64,000 nt of DNA, from assembly GCF_014201615.1 (NCBI RefSeq), contig NZ_JACHEU010000006.1:1-64000 (forward strand), written 5' to 3'. A program made the position numbers and the translations under genes. Shown in pieces: positions 41,867 to 49,188 of this stretch. Positions within the stretch are counted from its first letter, which is position 1; the number at the start of each line of letters is the position of its first letter. This stretch comes from Aquamicrobium lusatiense. Its GTDB lineage: Bacteria; Pseudomonadota; Alphaproteobacteria; Rhizobiales; Rhizobiaceae. The notes under the pieces were generated by a model. It was not told the DNA's origin. It did not search any database and saw only the letters and a list, made by a program, of their open reading frames with translations.

Positions 41867-42148
41867 ATGCCGCATGAACCCGTCATTCTGCCGCCGCGCT
41901 TCCTGCGCACCAAGGAAGCGGCCGACTTCCTCAGCCTGTCCGCCCGCACGCTGGAAAAGCACCGCACCTACGGGACCGGCCCCGCCTATCGCAAGCTCGG
42001 CGGCCGCGTCGTCTATGCCATCGACGATCTCGAAGCCTGGGCCGCGCGGGGCGCAGTTACCTCGACCTCCGATCCGCGCGGTTCCGTCCTGCCAGCCAAG
42101 CGTCAGACGCTGCCCGCCGGTCCGCAGCCCGGCCGCTACGCCCGCTGA
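41867..42148 (+). CDS. AlpA/excisionase-like HTH protein (RdfS-like candidate)
   Basis: A 93-aa MerR/AlpA-type winged helix: PRFLRTKEAADFLSLSARTLEKHRTYGTGPAYRKLGGRVVYAIDDLEAWAARG, then a Pro/Gly-rich tail. Proteins of this type act as recombination directionality factors or activators; in ICEMlSym the FseA target is rdfS. It follows the FseA-like gene by 140 bp and precedes repA by 18 bp. It could direct the excision reaction or regulate the repA operon; sequence alone does not separate these. Confidence 0.75.
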   Translation: MPHEPVILPPRFLRTKEAADFLSLSARTLEKHRTYGTGPAYRKLGGRVVYAIDDLEAWAARGAVTSTSDPRGSVLPAKRQTLPAGPQPGRYAR

Positions 42149-42166
42149 GCGCAGTGGGTTCCATCC

Positions 42167-43342
42167 ATGACGGCGCGACGTCGATCCCTTTCCGAGCGCG
42201 GGCAGCTCGATCTGTTCCGGGCGCTCCCCGGCGACTTCGCGCCCCGAGACGCGCAGGATCTCATGGCCTATCCCTTCTTTTCCCTCGCCAAGTCGAAGCG
42301 CATCGCGCCGATCGACTTCACCGCAGGCAGCGTGAGCATCCGGGTCGAGGCGGTTCCCGATCACGGCATGGCCACGATCTGGGACGCCGACATCCTGATC
42401 TGGGCGGCGAGCCAGATCGTCGAGGCGCGCGACGCCGGGCTTCGCACCTCGCGGCTCATGGTCGCCACACCTTATGAAATCCTCCGCTTCATCGGGCGCG
42501 GCACATCGGTACGCGATTACAAACGCCTGAAAGCCGCGCTCGATCGGCTCCAGTCCACCACCGTCACCACCACGATCCGCCAGCCGGCGGAAGGTCGCCG
42601 CCACCGCTTCTCCTGGATCAACGAATGGAAGGAGCGCACCGATCGCTGCGGCAAAGCCGACGGCATCGAGATGATCGTGCCGGACTGGTTCTATCAGGCC
42701 GTCCTCGATGACGCGCTGGTGCTCACCATCGACCGGACCTATTTCGATCTGACCGGGGGCCTCGAACGCTGGCTCTACCGGATCGTCCGCAAGCATGGTG
42801 GACGCCAGCGCAGAGGCTGGCGCTTCGACTTCCGCCACCTGCACCAGAAATCCGGCAGCCTGTCGCCGTTCAAGCGCTTTGCCTTTGAACTGCGCGACAT
42901 CATCCGCCGCCAGCCGCTGCCCGGCTACACCCTGTTTCTGGAGATCGAACTCGGCGGCCGCGCGCTGCTCACCTTCGAGCCGATCCTGCCCTGTGGAAAA
43001 CCTGTGCAAGGCCTCGTGCCATCCGGAACCCGGAAAGGCGTGCCATCGGGAACCGGGGTCGCGTGCTATGGGGAACCCAAACCCGCCCTAACATCCTGCA
43101 CAGAAACACGAAATCGCGCCCTTAACTTAGAGTCTAACAAAGAGTCTAACCTTGAAGAGCGCGCGCGCGATGTGGAAAACCTCATCCGCGACACCGCGAA
43201 AAGCCTCAGCATCGCCGGGAAGAAAAGGGAAACTGCCGCCTCGCACGCATCCCGATCGGGCTCTGCTCAGAACGGGACGTCAGGCACCGACGATCCCCCT
43301 GCGCCCCGCCTTCCGCTCGATCCGCCGGAGGGCCTGCGATGA
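42167..43342 (+). CDS. repA: replication initiator RepA
   Basis: A 391-aa replication initiation protein of the RepA type found on Tn4371-like ICEs and alphaproteobacterial plasmids: AYPFFSLAKSKRIAPIDF, ATPYEILRFIGRGTSVRDYKRLKAALDRLQSTTV, VLTIDRTYFDLTGGLERWLYRIVRKHGG. The C-terminal part (about 285-391) is low in structure and its DNA carries three direct repeats, DnaA-box-like sequences and an AT-rich stretch, so the replication origin may lie inside the gene. It probably supports limited replication of the excised circle. The start codon of parA overlaps its end. Confidence 0.85.
   Translation: MTARRRSLSERGQLDLFRALPGDFAPRDAQDLMAYPFFSLAKSKRIAPIDFTAGSVSIRVEAVPDHGMATIWDADILIWAASQIVEARDAGLRTSRLMVATPYEILRFIGRGTSVRDYKRLKAALDRLQSTTVTTTIRQPAEGRRHRFSWINEWKERTDRCGKADGIEMIVPDWFYQAVLDDALVLTIDRTYFDLTGGLERWLYRIVRKHGGRQRRGWRFDFRHLHQKSGSLSPFKRFAFELRDIIRRQPLPGYTLFLEIELGGRALLTFEPILPCGKPVQGLVPSGTRKGVPSGTGVACYGEPKPALTSCTETRNRALNLESNKESNLEERARDVENLIRDTAKSLSIAGKKRETAASHASRSGSAQNGTSGTDDPPAPRLPLDPPEGLR
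43015..43078 (+). repeat. iteron-like repeats inside repA (candidate oriV)
   Basis: CGTGCCATCCGGAACCCGG (43015-43033), CGTGCCATCGGGAACCGGG (43039-43057) and CGTGCTATGGGGAACCC (43062-43078) are spaced 24 and 23 bp. TGTGGAAAA, one base from a DnaA box, flanks them at 42992-43000 and 43171-43179, and AGAGTCTAAC is duplicated at 43129 and 43141 in a relatively AT-rich stretch. Confidence 0.6.
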
Positions 43343-43992
43343 TCATCGCGCTCCTCAACCAGAAGGGCGGCGTCGGAAAGACGACCCTGGCCCTGCATCT
43401 CGCCGGTCAACTGGCGAGCCGGGGCAGCCGCGTCACCCTGATCGACGCCGATCCGCAAGGCTCTGCCCTCGACTGGTCGCAGCAGCGCGCGCGTGAGGGC
43501 CTGCCACGCGCCTTCGGCACCGTTGGCCTGGCGCGCGATACGCTGCACCGTGAAGCGCCCGAACTCGCCCGCGACGTCGATCACGTTGTCATCGACGGGC
43601 CGCCGCGTGTCGCCGGGCTCATGCGCTCGGCGCTGCTCGCCGCCGATCTGGTGCTGATCCCGGTGCAGCCCTCGCCGTTCGACGGCTGGGCCTCGGCCGA
43701 GATGCTGTCCCTCCTTGCGGAGGCCCGCATCTACCGGCCGCAGCTCATCGCCCGCTTCGCGCTCAACCGCTGCGGCGCCCGCACCGTCATCGCCCGCGAG
43801 ACGGCCGAAACACTGGCCGACCACGATCCGCCGATGCTTTCCAGCGCCATCGGCCAGCGCGTCGTCTTCGCCGACGCCGCGCAGTCCGGGCGGCTCGCCA
43901 GCGAGATCGACCGCCAATCTCCCGCCGCCCGTGAGATTGCCGCGCTCACCGCCGAGATCGAAGGGCTGGGCATCGGGAGGGCAGTGCGATGA
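43339..43992 (+). CDS. parA: ParA-family partition ATPase
   Basis: A 217-aa protein with the deviant Walker A KGGVGKT (9-15), LIDADPQGSALDWSQQR and VVIDGPPR (Walker B region). These are MinD/ParA ATPases that position plasmid DNA. It overlaps the repA stop and the following methyltransferase start, so it is the middle gene of a tightly packed operon. The ParB-like protein encoded at 18.7 kb is far away, and the 84-aa ribbon-helix-helix protein two genes downstream could instead be its ParG-like partner. Confidence 0.9.
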   Translation: MIIALLNQKGGVGKTTLALHLAGQLASRGSRVTLIDADPQGSALDWSQQRAREGLPRAFGTVGLARDTLHREAPELARDVDHVVIDGPPRVAGLMRSALLAADLVLIPVQPSPFDGWASAEMLSLLAEARIYRPQLIARFALNRCGARTVIARETAETLADHDPPMLSSAIGQRVVFADAAQSGRLASEIDRQSPAAREIAALTAEIEGLGIGRAVR

Positions 43993-44732
43993 CCGTCCTC
44001 ACCGGCGACTGCCGTGAAGAAATGCCCTGGCACGCGCCCTATGACATGATCCTCGCCGATCCGCCCTATGGCGACACTTCGCTCGCCTGGGATCGGCGCG
44101 TCGAGGGCTGGGTCGCGCTGGCGCGCGCCGCCCTCCGGCCGACCGGCTCGCTCTGGGTCTTCGGCTCGCTGCGCTGCTTCATGGCGACGGCCGACCGCTT
44201 CACTGACGCCGGCTTGCGGATCGCACAGGAGATCGTCTGGGAAAAGCAGAACGGCACCGGGTTTCATGCCGACCGCTTCAAGCGGGTGCATGAACTGGCC
44301 GTCCAGTTCTATCCCGCCGAGACGGCCTGGCGCGACATCTACAACGACGTCCAGACCACGCCCGACGCCACCGCGCGGACGGTTCGCCGCAAGCAACGTC
44401 CTCCCCATACCGGCCGGATCGACGCCGGCCATTATGTCAGCCAGGACGGCGGGCCGCGCCTCATGCGCTCGGTCATCTATCTGCGCAACTGCCACGGCCG
44501 TGCGATCCATCCGACCGAGAAACCGTCCGCCCTGCTGGAAATCCTGATCCGCACGAGTTGCCCGGAAGGCGGGCTGGTCGGCGACTGGTTCGCCGGGTCC
44601 GGCGCGGCCGGGGAAGCCTGTCGGCTTTCCGGCCGGCGCTACATCGGCTGCGAGATCGACCCCGACATGGCCGAGCGCGCGCGGGCGCGCATCGCCATGG
44701 TGCTGCCGTTTCACCACGGAGGCGCGTCATGA
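43989..44732 (+). CDS. solitary DNA adenine/cytosine-N4 methyltransferase
   Basis: A 247-aa beta-type methyltransferase: catalytic DPPY at 24-27, IVWEKQNGTGFHADRFKRVHE, and the SAM-binding motif GDWFAGSGAAGEACRLSGRRYIGCEID near 200. Order of motifs (DPPY first, FxGxG last) marks the beta class acting on N6-adenine or N4-cytosine. No restriction nuclease is adjacent. It would protect the element from recipient restriction or mark its own DNA. It is coupled by overlaps to parA (4 bp) and the next gene. Confidence 0.85.
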   Translation: MTVLTGDCREEMPWHAPYDMILADPPYGDTSLAWDRRVEGWVALARAALRPTGSLWVFGSLRCFMATADRFTDAGLRIAQEIVWEKQNGTGFHADRFKRVHELAVQFYPAETAWRDIYNDVQTTPDATARTVRRKQRPPHTGRIDAGHYVSQDGGPRLMRSVIYLRNCHGRAIHPTEKPSALLEILIRTSCPEGGLVGDWFAGSGAAGEACRLSGRRYIGCEIDPDMAERARARIAMVLPFHHGGAS

Positions 44733-44983
44733 CGGGGAGGAACGAGAAGCGCGGCTTTGCTGCCCGCCCGGCCGATCCCGATGGCTGGATCAGGGCCGGT
44801 GACACGCCGCCGGAGCGCGGCGGCGATGCCGCGGTCTATTCCGCCCGCCTGACGATCGACATCACGCCCGAGCTTCGCGGGCGGATCAAGATCGCCGCGA
44901 TCCGGCGGGGTGGCACCGTCACCGACATGCTGCGCGACCTGCTCGCGCGCGAATTTCCCGACACATCAGGAGAGCGCTCATGA
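44729..44983 (+). CDS. ribbon-helix-helix protein (ParG-like)
   Basis: An 84-aa protein. A disordered N-terminus is followed by ARLTIDITPELRGRIKIAAIRRGGTVTDMLRDLLAREFP (about 38-76), a ribbon-helix-helix DNA-binding fold as in ParG and CopG. It overlaps the methyltransferase stop. Two genes from ParA, it is a candidate centromere-binding partner and operon repressor. Confidence 0.75.
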   Translation: MTGRNEKRGFAARPADPDGWIRAGDTPPERGGDAAVYSARLTIDITPELRGRIKIAAIRRGGTVTDMLRDLLAREFPDTSGERS

Positions 44984-45465
44984 TCGGCGCCGCAGCTCAT
45001 GAAGATGACATGACCCGCGTGGAACTGACGTGGGTGGAAAAGAAGATCGAGTTCTGGATCAGGTTCGGTCAGGAGGCCGGGGAACATATCCTCGACCGCA
45101 GCCGCCGCACCGTCTCTTTCCGTCCCGGCGCCGTGTTCGCCTTCGTCCGTTGGGCGGCGAATGACTATGGCACCGTCATCTCGCGGATCGACATCGTGCG
45201 CGCCGTTGCGCCCGGCAGCGCTTATCAGACGCTGCCCTTCGTGCGTCCCGGCGGCGAGATTCTGCTGAAGATCGAGGGCTGGCCGAAGGTCGAGGATGTC
45301 CTTCGCCATGTCGATGCCATCGAGGCGCTCGGCATCGATCCGGCCGAGGTCGATCCCGATCACTGGCGCCATGTCGCCCACTGGATGAACGCGAGCGAAG
45401 CGCCGCGTCCCTATACCGTGGATCGCCATGACGCATGGCTCCGGCGCCGGGAGATCGGCAAATGA
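44980..45465 (+). CDS. DUF2840 protein
   Basis: A 161-aa protein of the DUF2840 family: TRVELTWVEKKIEFWIRFGQEAGEHILDRSRRTVSFRPGAVFAFVRWAANDYGTVISRIDIVRA...GGEILLKIEGWPKVEDVLRHVDAIEALGIDP. A second ATG (MTRVELTW, about 45010) may be the true start. The family is known only from ICE backbones, always next to TraF. Function unknown; a role in DNA processing or regulation of transfer is inferred from context. Confidence 0.82.
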   Translation: MIGAAAHEDDMTRVELTWVEKKIEFWIRFGQEAGEHILDRSRRTVSFRPGAVFAFVRWAANDYGTVISRIDIVRAVAPGSAYQTLPFVRPGGEILLKIEGWPKVEDVLRHVDAIEALGIDPAEVDPDHWRHVAHWMNASEAPRPYTVDRHDAWLRRREIGK

Positions 45466-46004
45466 CCCGCGCCCGCTATGTCATGCTGACGGCGGCGGCG
45501 CTCGCCACCGTCATCGCCAGCATCGGTCCGACCGCACCCAAGCTGGTCTGGAACGCATCGGCCAGCGTGCCGATCGGCTTCTACACCATCGCGCCGGCGG
45601 ACCGGCTCGAGGTGCCCGATCTGGTCGCCGTCATGCCGCCCGAATCCGTCGCCGGTTTCATGGTCGCGCGCGGCTACGTCGCCCGCGACGTGCCGCTCCT
45701 CAAGCATGTTGTCGGCCTGCCCGGACAGCGCCTGTGCCGTGACGGCCGCGCGATCACGGTGGACGGGATCGAGTTGGGCGAGGCGCTGGAACGCGACAGC
45801 CGGGGCCGCGACCTGCCGGTCTGGCAGGGCTGCCGCACCATCGCCGAGGACGAGATATTCCTGATGAACCTCGATGTCGGCGACAGCCTCGACGGCCGTT
45901 ATTTCGGGCCGTTCCCCGCCTCGGCGGTGATCGGCCGGGCCATTCCGCTTTTCACCGACGAGGACGGCGATGGCCGCCTCGTCTGGCGCGCGCCGGAGCG
46001 GTGA
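45462..46004 (+). CDS. traF: TraF, S26-type conjugal transfer peptidase
   Basis: A 180-aa membrane-anchored serine protease. An N-terminal helix (1-24) precedes the catalytic SVPIGFY (Ser35) and the Lys segment VPLLKHVVGLPGQ (Lys81), with the LepB-like C-terminal box SLDGRYFGPFPASAVIGRAIPLF. RP4 TraF matures and cyclises the pilin TrbC. The substrate here is likely the TrbC encoded at 52.8 kb. It overlaps the DUF2840 stop (ATGA). Confidence 0.88.
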   Translation: MTRARYVMLTAAALATVIASIGPTAPKLVWNASASVPIGFYTIAPADRLEVPDLVAVMPPESVAGFMVARGYVARDVPLLKHVVGLPGQRLCRDGRAITVDGIELGEALERDSRGRDLPVWQGCRTIAEDEIFLMNLDVGDSLDGRYFGPFPASAVIGRAIPLFTDEDGDGRLVWRAPER

Positions 46005-46071
46005 CGTTGCGCCCATGGCGGGGCGTGCGAGCGGCCCGCATCCCATCCACCGCATGAGGAAGGAGCCTCCA

Positions 46072-46407
46072 ATGCCACAGATCGGTCAATTCACCCGCAC
46101 CCCGTCCGGCTATTCCGGACAGCTTCGCACGCTCTCGCTCGACCTGGAACTGACCTTCGTTCCGGTCGACAATGCCGACTCGGAGAAGGCACCGGCCTAC
46201 CGCATCCATCTCGGCGACGAGGATGGCCCGGAAGTCGGCGCGGGCTGGAAACACACCGGCGAAAGCGCGGGACCGTTCGTCTCGGTCCTGCTCGACGATC
46301 CCACCTTCCAGCAGCCGATCCGCGCCCGCCTGTTCCAGTCCGACGACGAAGGTCGCGACTGGAGCCTGCGCTGGACCCGTCCGAAGAAGCGCGACGAGCA
46401 GGACTGA
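46072..46407 (+). CDS. DUF736 protein
   Basis: A 111-aa beta-rich protein starting MPQIGQFTRTPSGYSGQLRTLSLDLELTFVPVD and ending RPKKRDEQD, the DUF736 family. Ribosome binding site AAGGAGCCTCC. DUF736 genes are constant members of alphaproteobacterial and Tn4371-like ICE backbones. A single-strand-binding or substrate-recognition role has been suggested by its OB-like appearance, but this is a guess. Confidence 0.85.
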   Translation: MPQIGQFTRTPSGYSGQLRTLSLDLELTFVPVDNADSEKAPAYRIHLGDEDGPEVGAGWKHTGESAGPFVSVLLDDPTFQQPIRARLFQSDDEGRDWSLRWTRPKKRDEQD

Positions 46408-46409
46408 CC

Positions 46410-47174
46410 ATGATCATTCCCTGCACCCATCCCGCTACGGGAAGATGCGGCGCTCGTCGCCGCATCATCCTCCTTCTTCTTTCCGGCCTGTTGATCCCGG
46501 TCATCGTCGCGCCGCCGGTTCTGGCGCAGATCACCGTGCCGGATCGCGCCGTCACCGCGCATCCGCACGACGCCCATATCGCCGAGGCATCGCAGCGTTT
46601 CAGTATCCCCGCAGCATGGGTCATGGCCGTGATGCGGGCCGAAAGTGCGGGCGATACGCGCGCCGTTTCGTCGGCTGGCGCGATGGGGCTGATGCAGGTG
46701 ATGCCCGACACCTGGGCCGGGCTGCGCATCCGTCATGCTCTCGGCCATGATCCCTTTGATCCGCGCGACAATATCCTCGCGGGAACGGCGTATCTGCGCG
46801 AGATGTGGGACCGATACGGCAATGTGGCCGCGATGCTCGCGGCCTACAATGCCGGTCCCGGCCGCTACGACGAATACCGCGCGACGGCTCGTCCGCTGCC
46901 GGCCGAGACGCGCGCCTATGTCGCCGCGATGACCCCGATCCTGCTCGGTCAGCGGCCTACCGGCAGCGGCTCGGCGGTCGCTCCGCCGCCCGACTGGCGC
47001 GAAGCGGCGATCTTCGTGGCGCGTGAGATCGGTGCTTCCGCTGCCGATCCCGCGTCCCCCGACCGCACGCCGGACGACGCCCCTTCGCTCCTCCCGGCTG
47101 CACCGGAGTCGCTCACCGCCTTGCAGCTCGAGGGCCTCTTCGTCACCCGCAATGCAGGTGGGGACCAGCCATGA
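46410..47174 (+). CDS. VirB1-like lytic transglycosylase
   Basis: A 254-aa exported enzyme with a signal peptide at about 18-39 (RIILLLLSGLLIPVIVAPPVLA). The SLT domain has the catalytic Glu in VMAVMRAESAGDTRAVSSAGAMGLMQVMPDTW, followed by NILAGTAYLREMWDRYGNVAAMLAAYNAGPGRYDEY. It opens peptidoglycan for assembly of the mating channel. It starts 3 bp after DUF736 and ends just before the palindrome-rich stretch upstream of the relaxase. Confidence 0.9.
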   Translation: MIIPCTHPATGRCGARRRIILLLLSGLLIPVIVAPPVLAQITVPDRAVTAHPHDAHIAEASQRFSIPAAWVMAVMRAESAGDTRAVSSAGAMGLMQVMPDTWAGLRIRHALGHDPFDPRDNILAGTAYLREMWDRYGNVAAMLAAYNAGPGRYDEYRATARPLPAETRAYVAAMTPILLGQRPTGSGSAVAPPPDWREAAIFVAREIGASAADPASPDRTPDDAPSLLPAAPESLTALQLEGLFVTRNAGGDQP

Positions 47175-47275
47175 GCGGCGGCAACGCAATTCGCATCCTG
47201 TCGGGCGCTGGCGTGTCATGGAGGGCGCGAGGGGTGGCGGCAGGCACCACGACCGAAGGATGGCGAGATAAAAAG

Positions 47276-47406
47276 GCGCACGGTGCGCTTCGGTTGGGCG
47301 GTTGTTTTTGCAGGATTTTCCGGCGCGTTCCGCACCGTGCGGCGCTGGCGCGCACCGTGCGCTGCGCGCCCATCTTCCTGATATTCCACATCCTTTTGCA
47401 CTGTGC
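47276..47406. other. oriT: palindrome cluster upstream of the relaxase: candidate oriT
   Basis: Three 13-bp near-identical palindromes, GCGCAC-g-GTGCGC (47276-47288), CCGCA-ccg-TGCGG (47330-47342) and GCGCAC-c-GTGCGC (47350-47362), plus a shorter GCACTGTGC (47398-47406). The stretch 47175-47417 holds no convincing protein. In Tn4371-like ICEs oriT lies beside the relaxase gene. The nick site is not identifiable by eye; the repeats might instead be operators for the tra operon. Confidence 0.55.
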
Positions 47407-47417
47407 GGGGTTGGCCC

Positions 47418-49163
47418 ATGTCCGATGACAGCGAGTTCCGCATCCGTTCAGGGCGCATCCGCTCGACCCGCGCGCAACAGGCCCGGCCCTTCATCGCCCA
47501 GGCGCTCGCCGCCGCCCAGAAGGCCGGCGGGCGCGTCTCGCGCTCCGGCAAGATCACACCCGGCAATCGCTCACGCTTCGGGCGTGGCCAGCGCGCCAGC
47601 ATCCAGGCCAATCGCCTGCTGAGCGGGCGCTCGCGCATCGTCGTCATCAAGACCCGCGTGGTGCGCCATACCGCGCGTTCCGCCCCGCTGGGCGCTCATC
47701 TGAATTACCTGCGCCGCGACGGCGTGACCCGCGACGGGGAAAAGGCGCGGATGTTCGGCCCGGAAATCGACGACATGGATGCCGGCGCCTTCGCGGAAAG
47801 GTGCCAGGACGACAGGCATCATTTCCGGTTCATCGTCTCGCCGGAGGATGCCGTCGACATGACCGACCTCAAGGCGCACGCCCGCGAGCTGATGGGTCAG
47901 ATGGAAAAGGACCTTGGCACGAAGCTCGATTGGGTCGCCGTCGATCACTGGAACACCGACAATCCGCATATCCACATCATCCTGCGCGGCCGGACGGATC
48001 ACGGCCAGGACCTCGTGATCTCCCGCGACTACATCAAGGAGGGGATGCGCGCCCGCGCGCAGGATCTCGTCACGCAGGAACTCGGCCCGCGCACCGATCT
48101 GGAGATCCACCGCAATCTGGAACGCCAGGTCGAGGCGGAACGCTGGACCCAGCTCGACCGGCAGCTTGTCCGCGACGCCCACAAATCCGGGATCATCGAC
48201 CTTGCCCCGCCGGCCGGAGGCCAGCCGGACGAGTTCCATGCGCTGAAGGTCGGCCGTCTGCGCACCCTCGAAATCCGGGGATTGGCCGGGCAGATCGGAC
48301 ATTCGCAATGGTTCATCAAGCCCGAGGCCGAAACCGTGCTGCGCGAGATGGGCGAGCGCGGGGACATCATCAAGCGCATGCACCGCGCCCTGACCGAGCG
48401 CGGCATCGAGCGCGGTTCCGGCAGCTATGTTCTCGCCGGCGAAAGTCTAGACGTTCCCGTCATCGGCCGACTGGTCGAGCGCGGGCTCGATGACGAGTTG
48501 AAGGGCACGGCCTATGCCGTGGTCGACGGCACCGACGGCCGCACCCATCATATCAGGCTGCCGCATCTCGATGCCACAGGCGACAGCCCGCCCGGTTCGA
48601 TCGTGGAACTGCGATCCTGGGAGGACGCGCAAGGGCAGCGCCGTGTCGCACTCGCCGTCCGCTCCGATCTCGATCTCGGCGCTCAGATCGACGCCACCGG
48701 CGCGACCTGGCTCGACCGGCAGGCGATTGCCCGCGAACCCATCGCCCTCTCGGACAGCGGTTTCGGCGCGGAGGTCCGTCAGGCGATGGACGAGCGCGCG
48801 GAACATCTCATCGGCGAGGGCATGGCCGAGCGGCAAGGCCACGGCGGCCGCGTCGTCTTTGCACGTCGCCTTCTCAGCACCCTGCGCCAGCGCGAGGTCG
48901 ATGCGCTCGGCGAGAAACTCGCCACTGAGACCGGCCTGCCGTTCAATCGCGCAGCCAGCGGCGAATATGTCGCCGGCGCCTACCGTCAACGGCTTGCGCT
49001 CGCCTCCGGCCGCTTCGCGATGATCGACGACGGCCTCGGATTTCAGCTCGTGCCCTGGTCGCCCTCTCTCGAAAAACAGATCGGCCGCCATGTGTCAGGC
49101 GTCGCCCGCGACGATGGCGGCGTCGATTGGGATTTCGGCCGCAAGCGGGGGCTCGGCCTCTAG
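47418..49163 (+). CDS. conjugative relaxase
   Basis: A 581-aa VirD2/TraI-type relaxase (DUF3363-containing). The N-terminal domain has the candidate nicking Tyr97 in APLGAHLNYLRRDG, and the metal-binding histidines H177, H184 and H186 in DHWNTDNPHIHIIL. The C-terminal part is a DUF3363-type region. It nicks oriT, stays bound to the 5' end and pilots the strand into the recipient. ATG 47418 is preferred to GTG 47403. It forms a unit with traG 25 bp downstream. Confidence 0.9.
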   Translation: MSDDSEFRIRSGRIRSTRAQQARPFIAQALAAAQKAGGRVSRSGKITPGNRSRFGRGQRASIQANRLLSGRSRIVVIKTRVVRHTARSAPLGAHLNYLRRDGVTRDGEKARMFGPEIDDMDAGAFAERCQDDRHHFRFIVSPEDAVDMTDLKAHARELMGQMEKDLGTKLDWVAVDHWNTDNPHIHIILRGRTDHGQDLVISRDYIKEGMRARAQDLVTQELGPRTDLEIHRNLERQVEAERWTQLDRQLVRDAHKSGIIDLAPPAGGQPDEFHALKVGRLRTLEIRGLAGQIGHSQWFIKPEAETVLREMGERGDIIKRMHRALTERGIERGSGSYVLAGESLDVPVIGRLVERGLDDELKGTAYAVVDGTDGRTHHIRLPHLDATGDSPPGSIVELRSWEDAQGQRRVALAVRSDLDLGAQIDATGATWLDRQAIAREPIALSDSGFGAEVRQAMDERAEHLIGEGMAERQGHGGRVVFARRLLSTLRQREVDALGEKLATETGLPFNRAASGEYVAGAYRQRLALASGRFAMIDDGLGFQLVPWSPSLEKQIGRHVSGVARDDGGVDWDFGRKRGLGL

Positions 49164-49188
49164 CCTCAACCGGAAAGGACCATCGCCC

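Noticed and set aside
47171..47428. 85-codon frame between transglycosylase and relaxase
   Set aside because: Composition is dictated by the palindrome cluster; the stretch is better explained as oriT or regulatory DNA.
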